Positions 6,994 to 12,799 of a stretch of 12,799 nt of DNA are shown here, one piece after another (the stretch's first letter is position 1; every line of letters begins with the position of its first letter). This DNA is from Spirochaetota bacterium (GTDB taxonomy: Bacteria > Spirochaetota > Brevinematia > DTOW01): positions 1-12,799 of the forward strand of contig JAPYWX010000035.1 of the NCBI GenBank assembly GCA_028276145.1, given 5' to 3'. Under the pieces are notes generated by a model that saw only the letters and a list, made by a program, of their open reading frames with translations, made no database searches and was not told where the DNA came from. The position numbers and the translations under genes are program-made.

Positions 6994-8337
6994 TCACATC
7001 TTGTAAACAAAGTACATACTCCTAGAGACATTATACATAGCCTCGGAAATAGCAGAGTCACCATAAACGAATGGGAACCTTATATTCCCTTTTATAAAGT
7101 CCTTAACTATGTCCCTTATCACTCCAGAAACTTTAGAAAGCAGATAATTTCTAAGCTTTTCGTTTAGAGCCTTAGAAACAATTAAAAAGTCCCTCAAAGA
7201 TGCCTCGTTTATGACATAAAAAACCTTCTCATTATCAATATGATCAATAAAGTTAGAAAATCTTATTTCTCCTTTCTTATACAACTCATCAAATATTACA
7301 CTTTTACACCCATCTAAAAGTGCTATTCTATCATCAATATAATCATCCTTGACACTCCTAAAATACTCTATATCCTCCCTGAGCTCACTAAATCCCTTTG
7401 ACGAAAAAGAAGATTTGAATAGCTCTATAACTTCATCATCAACAAAAACCAAACCCTTTGCAAGTGTAACTCTTGACACATAATTAAGTAGATTGTACAA
7501 TTTACCTCTTTTGTATATGTTCTCTAGAAGTTTTGAAATTTGTGCAGCCGAAGACTTAGTTTCAAAAAGTACTCTCTTAGAAATGTTCCTAAGCGTAGAA
7601 AGCAAACTAAATGAAGGTATATCCAACTTCTCTTTAGAAAAAACCTGTTTCATGTTAAATCGTGTTATAAAATCAACTTCCCTAACCCATCTAAACTCTC
7701 TTATACTCTCCTTTTTACTTATCTCGTCCACCTCATTTATAACATTCGTAGACAAATTCTTTCTTATCTTCATTCCAACCTTCCCCAAACTCACAATAAG
7801 CGTAGCAAGCATATCATAACTTATAGCGTTACTCTTAAGCAGAGTATTAAAAATAAGTTGAATTGTTTTGTCATCAAGGTAAGAAATGAAATCTTCCATG
7901 TCCCAAGGAATACCAGATGAAAGAAGGTAAATTTCCTTAAATAAACTTTCAATATCCGAAGTTTCAAGAGTAGAAATATTTTTGTTTATTATAGTTCTTG
8001 AGACATCAATTACAAATCTTCTAGGAACTACAAGCACAGTACCATCTGCAAGGTAAACAGATAAAACATTGTTCTGAGGATTTATAACAATACGAGGAGG
8101 CAGAGCCTCCTCCGATAAAGAATATTTAACTTTTTTCAAAGTTAGTAGCTCTATTGAATCAAAGTCAATACACTCCTCACCAGAATTCCCCAAAACAATG
8201 AAAGAACACTTAACAGGATACTTAATCCTAACTACCTGAGATTTTTTACCATTAGTAAACAATACATCCCCTTCCTTAACATCCAAAATCTGCCCCCTAA
8301 CAAATATGCTAAGCAAACTTCTAAAGTAATTCAACAC
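6994..8337 (-). CDS. FliG-like domain protein upstream of flgK, function unknown
   Basis: 447 residues from GTG 8337. The first 140 are beta-rich with no family I can name (KEGDVLFTNGKKSQVVRIKY, residues 21-40; LADGTVLVVPRRFVIDV, 96-112). Two later parts resemble the helical repeats of the flagellar switch protein FliG. One is around 145-205 (FISYLDDKTIQLIFNTLL). The clearer one is about 311-417: LREDIEYF, then ELYKKGEIRFSNFIDHIDNE, then the helices to KDFI, recalling FliG's EDL...GEI.FED...DD...L. FliG itself is about 340 residues and lacks the N-terminal part, so this is a relative or analogue, not a standard FliG. I prefer GTG 8337: it sits seven bases after a perfect TATAAT. An ATG at 8412 would put the first 25 residues into palindromic repeats and the promoter. 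Confidence 0.6.
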   Translation of the reverse strand: MLNYFRSLLSIFVRGQILDVKEGDVLFTNGKKSQVVRIKYPVKCSFIVLGNSGEECIDFDSIELLTLKKVKYSLSEEALPPRIVINPQNNVLSVYLADGTVLVVPRRFVIDVSRTIINKNISTLETSDIESLFKEIYLLSSGIPWDMEDFISYLDDKTIQLIFNTLLKSNAISYDMLATLIVSLGKVGMKIRKNLSTNVINEVDEISKKESIREFRWVREVDFITRFNMKQVFSKEKLDIPSFSLLSTLRNISKRVLFETKSSAAQISKLLENIYKRGKLYNLLNYVSRVTLAKGLVFVDDEVIELFKSSFSSKGFSELREDIEYFRSVKDDYIDDRIALLDGCKSVIFDELYKKGEIRFSNFIDHIDNEKVFYVINEASLRDFLIVSKALNEKLRNYLLSKVSGVIRDIVKDFIKGNIRFPFVYGDSAISEAMYNVSRSMYFVYKM

Positions 8338-8344
8338 AATAAAA

Positions 8345-8373
8345 ATTATAAAAAATTTTTCAGGTGCTTTAAA
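8345..8373 (-). promoter_or_regulatory. promoter of the FliG-like gene, start codon at the expected +1
   Basis: On the minus strand TTTAAA (8373-8368), 17 bp, then a perfect TATAAT (8350-8345), then seven bases and GTG 8337. There is no Shine-Dalgarno. The -35 lies inside the first copy of the palindromic repeat (8364-8378), so whatever binds or folds there could affect transcription. Confidence 0.6.
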
Positions 8374-8411
8374 AGCACTTCGTGCTTTGAGCACATCGTG
8401 CTTTAAGCACA
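8364..8411. repeat. tandem short palindrome array A (three copies)
   Basis: Three adjacent palindromes are joined by 3-base linkers: GTGCTTTAAAAGCAC (8364-8378), GTGCTTTGAGCAC (8382-8394) and GTGCTTTAAGCAC (8398-8410), with linkers TTC and ATC. The period is 16-18 bp. Each copy can form a hairpin with a 5-7 bp stem. The array lies in the divergent gap between the FliG-like gene and the aminotransferase and overlaps the -35 of the former. Confidence 0.85.
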
Positions 8412-8429
8412 TTCTTATTCTAAATAAAA

Positions 8430-8479
8430 AACAAGCATTAGCTTGTTAAGAAACAGGCTTAGCCTGTTAAGAAACAGGC
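8430..8479. repeat. tandem short palindrome array B (two full copies and one half)
   Basis: Unit 1 has stem AACAAGC/GCTTGTT around ATTA (8430-8447). Unit 2 has stem AACAGGC/GCCTGTT around TTA (8452-8468). AAGA separates the units, and a half-copy AACAGGC (8473-8479) follows. The period is 21-22 bp. The single difference between the two stems is a compensatory A:T to G:C pair change, so both stay perfectly self-complementary. Sequence 8480-8548 contains no further copy, only the aminotransferase promoter region. Confidence 0.85.
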
Positions 8480-8533
8480 AGTAGGAATTTTTCAACATTC
8501 TTACTGTAGTAGAACGACTGATTTGGCATAGTT

Positions 8534-8539
8534 CATAAT
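8534..8539 (+). promoter_or_regulatory. probable -10 box of the aminotransferase gene
   Basis: CATAAT (five of six to consensus) ends nine bases before ATG 8549, and no Shine-Dalgarno intervenes, so the leader would be zero to three bases. I found no good -35 at 16-18 bp upstream, so this promoter is less certain than those of recJ or the FliG-like gene. Confidence 0.35.
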
Positions 8540-8548
8540 TCATTTTCT

Positions 8549-9718
8549 ATGAACGTAGAAAAAATAAAATCTTTCATAGTGATGGACATACTAGAGAGGT
8601 CCTTGGAAATTCAGAAACATGGTGTTGAAATAATACATTTAGAAATTGGAGAACCTGACTTACCAACTCCCAAAAAGGCATTAGATAGAGTACCTGAGAT
8701 TTTGAGCAAATACAAAATGAGTTATACCCCAAGCCTAGGAATAACCTCACTAAGAGAAGCAATTTCAGAATACTACCTAAAAGAGTATGGTGTAGAAGTA
8801 CCAGTGAAGAACATTGTAGCTGTTCCCGGTAGTTCAACAGGAATGGCTCTAATTATATCAATACTCCTTGACAAAGGCGGAGAATTCATAATAACTGACC
8901 CATCTTACCCCTGCTACCCTAACTTCATACTACATTCAGGTGGCGAAGTCGTTAGACTAAATATTTACAAAGATAACAATTTCCTTCCGGAAATTGATAA
9001 ACTAAGAGATCTAGTTAACCAAAAAACAAGAGGATTAATAATAGCTTCCCCATCAAACCCCTGCGGTGTTGTACTCCCTCAGAAATTAGTTGAAGAAATA
9101 CTAGAGATAGGAATACCGACAATAATTGATGAAATATATCAAGGAATAGTATTTGGCATTCCTAAAAAAGAATCAAGCGCGATAAAATATTTCTCAGCCG
9201 ATGGAAATCTGATAATATCAAATGGCTTTTCAAAGTACTTCTCAATGCCAGGGTGGCGAGTAGGTTGGCTAGTAGTACCAGACAGGTATATACCAGCACT
9301 TCAAAAACTCCTTCAAAACATAGTAATATCCACGCCTACTTTATCACAGATGTTAGCCGAGATATGTATGAGAGAATGTATAAACGAATTAGATGAATAT
9401 GTAAGCATATACAAGAAACGACTAGAAACAGCTACAAACTTCCTAAATAATTCAGGCTTAGAACTAGGATACAAAGTAAACGGTGCATTTTATATTTACC
9501 TAGACCTAAGCAACTTCATAAATGATTCTCTGGAATTCTCAAGGAAAATGCTTGAAGAATATAGCGTAGCTCTAACCCCTGGTTTAGACTTCGGAACGAA
9601 CCAAACAAACAAATTCATAAGAATATCACTAACAAACTCAGAAGGAAACATACTGACAGGATTAGAAAGATTGTTAAACGCTATATACGACTACAACCCT
9701 TCACCTAGAAGCATATAA
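8549..9718 (+). CDS. class I/II pyridoxal-phosphate aminotransferase
   Basis: A fold-type I PLP enzyme of 389 residues, cytosolic, with no close paralogue I can name. Landmarks are IGEPDLPTP (33-41, substrate-recognition glycine region), the YTPSLGITSLREAI stretch (59-72), PGSSTGM (93-99, phosphate site), ASPSNPCG (166-173, with N170 near the cofactor), IIDEIYQ (192-198, D194 pairing with the pyridine nitrogen and Y197), SNGFSKYFSMPGWRVGW (224-240, K229 forming the Schiff base) and FIRIS (356-360, R358 binding the alpha-carboxylate). All catalytic residues are present. The family covers aspartate, alanine, aromatic and other acceptors, and the neighbours do not narrow the substrate. It is a single transcription unit divergent from the FliG-like gene. 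Confidence 0.9.
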   Translation: MNVEKIKSFIVMDILERSLEIQKHGVEIIHLEIGEPDLPTPKKALDRVPEILSKYKMSYTPSLGITSLREAISEYYLKEYGVEVPVKNIVAVPGSSTGMALIISILLDKGGEFIITDPSYPCYPNFILHSGGEVVRLNIYKDNNFLPEIDKLRDLVNQKTRGLIIASPSNPCGVVLPQKLVEEILEIGIPTIIDEIYQGIVFGIPKKESSAIKYFSADGNLIISNGFSKYFSMPGWRVGWLVVPDRYIPALQKLLQNIVISTPTLSQMLAEICMRECINELDEYVSIYKKRLETATNFLNNSGLELGYKVNGAFYIYLDLSNFINDSLEFSRKMLEEYSVALTPGLDFGTNQTNKFIRISLTNSEGNILTGLERLLNAIYDYNPSPRSI

Positions 9719-9764
9719 AATATTGATAACATACTACAAAAAAAGTTTTAACCTAGTTCTTTAT

Positions 9765-9788
9765 AGCACATGTGCTTACTAGCACTTC
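9765..9788. repeat. dispersed copy of the GTGCTT..AGCAC palindrome
   Basis: AGCACATGTGCT (9765-9776) is a perfect 12-bp palindrome that runs into GTGCTTACTAGCACTTC (9772-9788), matching array A unit 1 (GTGCTTTAAAAGCACTTC) except in the loop. The central GTGCT can pair with the AGCAC on either side, giving two mutually exclusive hairpins. It lies 47 bp after the aminotransferase stop, where a terminator might be expected, but no run of T follows directly. Confidence 0.65.
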
Positions 9789-9811
9789 TTATTAAACTTT
9801 GGAGAACGTAG

Positions 9812-9949
9812 AGAGATAAAGTAAATGCCCTAAATGATGCTGTAAACCTTGCAAAAGGTAAAACATTACTATTCTTAAACAACGATTGTTGACCAGAGGA
9901 TAGGGATTTTCTAAGCAAGATAAATAGGCTAATGAGAAGATATCTATAA
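9812..9949 (+). pseudogene. decayed family-2 glycosyltransferase fragment
   Basis: About 45 codons read RDKVNALNDAVNLAKGKTLL, then FLNNDC, a TGA at 9890-9892, then PEDRDFLSKINRLMRRYL and TAA at 9947-9949. A TAG (9809-9811) precedes the stretch. The pattern N.A...A.GK.LLFLNND..PE.DFL matches the GT2 region around the DxD motif (xxLNxGxxxAxGxYLLFLDxDxxPE). A whole GT2 enzyme exceeds 230 residues, so this is an internal remnant interrupted by stops. The rest of the 273-bp aminotransferase-recJ gap holds the palindrome and the recJ promoter. Confidence 0.55.
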
Positions 9950-9954
9950 ATCCT

Positions 9955-9984
9955 TTGATACTCAAACTAAAGTTGTAATAAAAT
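9955..9984 (+). promoter_or_regulatory. recJ promoter, start codon at the expected +1
   Basis: TTGATA (9955-9960, five of six), 18 bp, then TAAAAT (9979-9984, five of six), then seven bases and ATG 9992. No Shine-Dalgarno is present, so a leaderless message is expected. Confidence 0.6.
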
Positions 9985-9991
9985 TCTCGTA

Positions 9992-11986
9992 ATGAGTTCT
10001 CTTAACAATCTACAAGAGTCAATAAAAAATATCCTACTCAAAAACGGAGTACCTCCAGAAATATCCAACGAAGCTCTGGAAATAGTAAGGAAAATATACA
10101 AAGAGTTTTCCGAAGAAGAGATTTTCTTTTCCCTATCCCCTTCAATATCATCCATAAGTTCACCATACATTTTCCCGGAAACGGAAAAATCAGTAATTAG
10201 ACTCATAAAAGCTATCAAAAGAAATGAGAATATCCTAATTTTTGGTGACAAAGACGCAGACGGAATAATTGGAACATTCATACTAAAAGACTTTCTCGAA
10301 AGACTTAAAAAAATTCTTAGCTCCTCATCGGAGATATACTTTAGAGTGCCTGAAGAAGATGAAGACTATGGGATATTACCACAGCACATTGACGAGTTCT
10401 TAGGCAAAATATCACTCATAGTAACAGTAGATAACGGAATATCAGCCACCGAAGCAGTAAAGAAAGCAAAAGAGAATGGAATAGATGTAATAATAACGGA
10501 CCATCACGAGTATCACGACACAGAAATAACAAAGTGGGCATTTTCAATAATTGACCCAAAAAAGGATAAGGTTGGCAAAGAATACTTATCGGGAAGCGGC
10601 GTAGCATTTTACTTAATTCTAGGCATAATACTTTATCTTCACTACAGAAACCTAGAATTATGGTACCTCAAAGAAGGTAAAGAAAACTCAAACTTAGCAA
10701 GGTTAAGAAATTTCGTAAGTGAAGAGTACAACATTACCGAAGTTAAAAGCAAAAATACAAAAATCAACTTACTTCTAAGAGACCTAAACGAAAAAGTGAT
10801 TATTGAAAAAAACATAAATGACGCAAAGAAAATCATAGAGAAACTAATATTCATAAGTGACATATACAGACATTTCACAAACAGAAGTAAAGATTTTAGC
10901 AAACTATTAGAAGAATTTGAATTACCTCCATCATTCCCAAATGCCATAGAAAGGCTTCTATTTTCAATACATCTAAAGTATGACAGCAACATATACAAAT
11001 TCGTAAACCTCTATTCTCCACTAGTGGGCTTAACGGTTCTTTCAGACAACATGCCCATAGTTGCAGAGAATAAGTTCTTCGTACTAAGTACACTATCAAA
11101 GATAACAAAAAGTGAATTTGAATCTATTAAATATCTTCTATCGTCGCTATCTAGCGACGATAAAGTAAAAATATTTGACCTAATAATGAAAGTAATTCCC
11201 TTTTTAAACGCTCCCGGAAGAATGGGAAAAGCCAAAATGATGCTTGAATTCCTAATGGAAACAGATATCAACAAATTACACCGTATCTTTTCAGCAATAG
11301 AAGAACTAAACAAAGAAAAAATAAGAATAGTTAACGAGCTCGTAAACAAGCTAATAAGCAAAGTTGACGAAGTAGTCATAATAGAAGAGAATGCCAACAA
11401 AGGAATTATAAGTTTACTATCCACAAGGCTATCAAACTACACAAATAAACCGGTAATCGTGATTGGAGAAGGAGGAGATAACGGTAAAATGGTTGGCTCT
11501 GCAAGATTCAAAAGAGGGAATGTATTTTCACTGCTAAAAGAGGTGGAACACTTTTTTTCAAACTTCGGGGGACACAAAAAAGCAGCCGGGTTTGTAATAG
11601 AAAAGACAAAATTAGAAGAGTTTGTAAGCTTAATAAAAAACAGGAACTTCGAAAATTACTCAGAAAAACCAGAAGCTTTAGTAAGAATACCGATAAAAGA
11701 TTTCTATGATAAGTTCGGAAAGTTGATAAAGTTATTAGAGCCACTTAATTCTGATATGAAGCCCATATTCGAAAGTTACGAGGTAATAAAAAACTACATA
11801 GCCTACGAAAAGATTAAACATGTCTTCATTGAAAACTACAAAGTATTGTGCGAAGTACCAGAAGAGAAAATAAGAAATAATTTGAATAAAAGAGTCAGAA
11901 TTGTTTACTCATACGATTATAGATTTGACCAAGATATACAAGAAGAGGTCATATATCCGAAAATTTTAGAAATAGAAAATGAGTAA
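9992..11986 (+). CDS. recJ: single-stranded-DNA-specific exonuclease RecJ (DHH family) with internal insertion
   Basis: A 5'-3' single-strand exonuclease of recombination and mismatch or base-excision repair. DHH motifs appear in order: IFGDKDADGIIG (83-94, metal-binding D86, D88 and D90), IVTVDNGIS (143-151), ITDHHEY (168-174), SGSGVAFYL (200-208), VLSDNMP (349-355, D352, motif IV) and NAPGRMGKA (406-414). The DHHA1 nucleic-acid domain follows with VGSARF (501-506) and FGGHKKAAGF (525-534). An OB-like C-terminal part reaches residue 664. Between SGSGVAFYL and motif IV there are about 140 residues, where RecJ usually has roughly 15-20; the insert (about 215-340) is Lys/Glu-rich. All catalytic residues are kept, so activity is likely. 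The stop overlaps the next short ORF by 8 bp. Confidence 0.92.
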   Translation: MSSLNNLQESIKNILLKNGVPPEISNEALEIVRKIYKEFSEEEIFFSLSPSISSISSPYIFPETEKSVIRLIKAIKRNENILIFGDKDADGIIGTFILKDFLERLKKILSSSSEIYFRVPEEDEDYGILPQHIDEFLGKISLIVTVDNGISATEAVKKAKENGIDVIITDHHEYHDTEITKWAFSIIDPKKDKVGKEYLSGSGVAFYLILGIILYLHYRNLELWYLKEGKENSNLARLRNFVSEEYNITEVKSKNTKINLLLRDLNEKVIIEKNINDAKKIIEKLIFISDIYRHFTNRSKDFSKLLEEFELPPSFPNAIERLLFSIHLKYDSNIYKFVNLYSPLVGLTVLSDNMPIVAENKFFVLSTLSKITKSEFESIKYLLSSLSSDDKVKIFDLIMKVIPFLNAPGRMGKAKMMLEFLMETDINKLHRIFSAIEELNKEKIRIVNELVNKLISKVDEVVIIEENANKGIISLLSTRLSNYTNKPVIVIGEGGDNGKMVGSARFKRGNVFSLLKEVEHFFSNFGGHKKAAGFVIEKTKLEEFVSLIKNRNFENYSEKPEALVRIPIKDFYDKFGKLIKLLEPLNSDMKPIFESYEVIKNYIAYEKIKHVFIENYKVLCEVPEEKIRNNLNKRVRIVYSYDYRFDQDIQEEVIYPKILEIENE

Positions 11987-12104
11987 CTTTATAGATGACC
12001 CAAATAAAATACTTTCGTTCTTAAAAAGACTTAGAGCTTCCAATATAAAGAAGCACCACTTAATTGAGTTTTACTATTGTAAAGTAATTCGTTCTGCTCT
12101 TTGA
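11979..12104 (+). CDS. short overlapping ORF after recJ, possibly a truncated operon partner
   Basis: ATG 11979 lies inside the last codons of recJ (overlap 11979-11986), the arrangement of a translationally coupled gene. The 41-residue product begins MSNFIDDPNKILSFLKRLRA and ends at TGA 12102. Its last ten codons run into the stop end of the convergent gene at 12074. The start looks genuine and the end looks arbitrary, which fits a longer gene cut where the block 12074-12799 joined. I do not recognise the peptide, and it could be chance. Confidence 0.3.
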   Translation: MSNFIDDPNKILSFLKRLRASNIKKHHLIEFYYCKVIRSAL

Positions 12105-12601
12105 ATTCTTTTGTACATTTCTTTTTTTTCGATTTTTTCTAAAACTTTCACAAGCCTAATTCTATTGTATCTTTGTATAATAATAAAAGGAATATTTGCC
12201 AAGATTCCATAAGCTGCCATAATATAATCTCCAATCGGTGGGTTAAACAAAAAAGAAAATGGAGTCGATAGAAAGATCAAAATATGCACTAGTTCTGCTC
12301 TACATGTCTCGATGATGAACCTTTCGATATAAGACTTTTCTTTTGATTTAAGCTTTTTTTTATCAAAAGGATGAATTTTGATTAGTTCACCAGCCTCTGG
12401 TAAAACATCTTTCCAATACTTAACAAAAAAAACCTTTTCGTAGAGCTTGCCTTCTAATTCCCAAAATCGCTTCTTAAAAATAGGATTTTTGATGTTATAA
12501 AAACTAAAAGGAATAAGATGACATAAATAACCCCATCCAAAACTTACAACAACCCAAAATACCGAATTTGCAACTATAAGTATCAATCCCTCTGTCGTCA
12601 T
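12074..12601 (-). CDS. CrtO-like (glycosyl-4,4'-diaponeurosporenoate acyltransferase family) membrane protein
   Basis: 175 residues with two hydrophobic segments near the N-terminus and a pair around 105-140. The pattern WELEGKLYEKVFFVKYWKD (46-64) with LPEAG, then KSKEKSYIERFIIETCRAEL (85-104), NPPIGDYIMAAYGILANIPF (119-138) and QRYNRIRL (141-148) matches the small family named after staphylococcal CrtO. CrtO adds a fatty acyl group to a glucosylated carotenoid. Homologues occur in many bacteria that lack staphyloxanthin, so the acceptor here is unknown. The start overlaps the stop of the upstream glycosyltransferase by four bases (ATGA), as expected for a coupled glycosylation-acylation pair. 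Codon use is unusual: eight ATC in 175 codons against one in 282 for nadC, and CGA arginines, suggesting separate origin. Confidence 0.7.
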   Translation of the reverse strand: MTTEGLILIVANSVFWVVVSFGWGYLCHLIPFSFYNIKNPIFKKRFWELEGKLYEKVFFVKYWKDVLPEAGELIKIHPFDKKKLKSKEKSYIERFIIETCRAELVHILIFLSTPFSFLFNPPIGDYIMAAYGILANIPFIIIQRYNRIRLVKVLEKIEKKEMYKRIQRAERITLQ

Positions 12602-12799
12602 ATTTTTATTTGCCTACCTCTCCAATATAGTTTTAATCGAAAAACTTTTACTAATATGGAACGAATAAAAATGAGTGTAAAAGCCATAGCAAAAAAAGGG
12701 TATAATACAATGGTTGTAGGACTAAATCGCCCAACCTTACGAGAAACGATAAACAGAAATAATCCATAAAAAATATACATCACAGAATAGAGCGGTAGA
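12598..12799 (-). CDS. C-terminal end of a probable membrane glycosyltransferase (GT2), 5' part outside window
   Basis: The frame is open through the right edge, and the last 66 residues are visible. They contain two hydrophobic helices (LPLYSVMYIFYGLFLFIV, then TIVLYPFFAMAFTLIFI) followed by RSILVKVFRLKLYWRGRQIKI at the terminus. A YP..... S....R....WRGR.I ending after two helices is typical of membrane GT2 enzymes that glycosylate carotenoids, hopanoids or other lipids. The four-base overlap with the CrtO-like gene supports this, since CrtQ glycosyltransferase and CrtO acyltransferase act in sequence in staphyloxanthin synthesis. The catalytic domain is not visible, so the class is inferred. 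Arginine codons CGT and CGA occur two times each in this short piece, while nadC uses only AGA and AGG. Confidence 0.5.
   Translation of the reverse strand, partial: LPLYSVMYIFYGLFLFIVSRKVGRFSPTTIVLYPFFAMAFTLIFIRSILVKVFRLKLYWRGRQIKI

Noticed and set aside
6960..7020. Possible sigma-28 promoter for flgK (TACA, about 16 bp, GGCTATAA on the minus strand)
   Set aside because: The -10 part matches six of eight, but the -35 part and the spacing are poor, and part of it lies in the preceding gene. It is too weak to report as a feature.
8364..8479. CRISPR array
   Set aside because: The units are 16-22 bp back to back with 3-4 base linkers. There are no unique spacers of 25-40 bp, and no cas gene is in the window.
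9765..9800. Rho-independent terminator after the aminotransferase
   Set aside because: The hairpin is short (5-6 bp), AT-rich outside the stem, and is not followed by a run of T on the plus strand.

Overview
This is a low-GC bacterial window that looks chromosomal. The best clue to the host is the flagellar hook-associated protein FlgK. Its N-terminal signature (a PIYDP..NRE.TPGQIG.G block followed by DDRI.AE) and an EF-hand-like loop in the middle match, as far as I recall, FlgK of spirochaetes. I therefore infer a spirochaete-like bacterium, possibly a deep-branching or thermophilic lineage. NadC also resembles the Thermotoga-type enzyme. I cannot name a species.

Layout, left to right. (1) Bases 1-2142, minus strand: a tight three-gene operon, gpmA (phosphoglycerate mutase), nadC (quinolinate phosphoribosyltransferase) and an SDR oxidoreductase cut by the window edge, with 3-bp gaps. 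(2) Bases 2202-3558, minus strand: an ArsR-family repressor and a TehA/SLAC1-family anion transporter one base apart. A palindromic operator lies over the promoter. (3) Bases 3763-5012, plus strand: smpB and a divergent sigma-70-like protein. (4) Bases 5005-8337, minus strand: flgK preceded by a large protein with FliG-like segments. flgK converges on the sigma-like gene with an 8-bp overlap. (5) Bases 8338-8548: a divergent intergenic region with two arrays of tandem short palindromes. (6) Bases 8549-9718, plus: a class I aminotransferase. (7) Bases 9719-9991: an intergenic region with another copy of the palindrome and a decayed family-2 glycosyltransferase remnant. (8) Bases 9992-12104, plus: recJ with a large internal insertion, then a short overlapping ORF that looks truncated. 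(9) Bases 12074-12799, minus: a CrtO-like acyltransferase-family membrane protein and the C-terminal end of a probable glycosyltransferase, with codon use unlike the rest.

Functionally the window is a mosaic of housekeeping genes (glycolysis, NAD synthesis, trans-translation, DNA repair), a small regulated transport unit, a flagellar unit and an accessory envelope-glycolipid pair. The most notable cross-cutting signal is in the promoters. In front of smpB, recJ, the FliG-like gene and probably the aminotransferase, a good -10 box ends only 6-9 nt before the start codon with no Shine-Dalgarno sequence, so these genes look leaderless. gpmA, arsR, the transporter and the SDR gene carry normal Shine-Dalgarno sequences. 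The second signal is the family of short tandem palindromes, whose adjacent copies show a compensatory base change. I see no CRISPR array, tRNA, rRNA, insertion sequence or phage gene.
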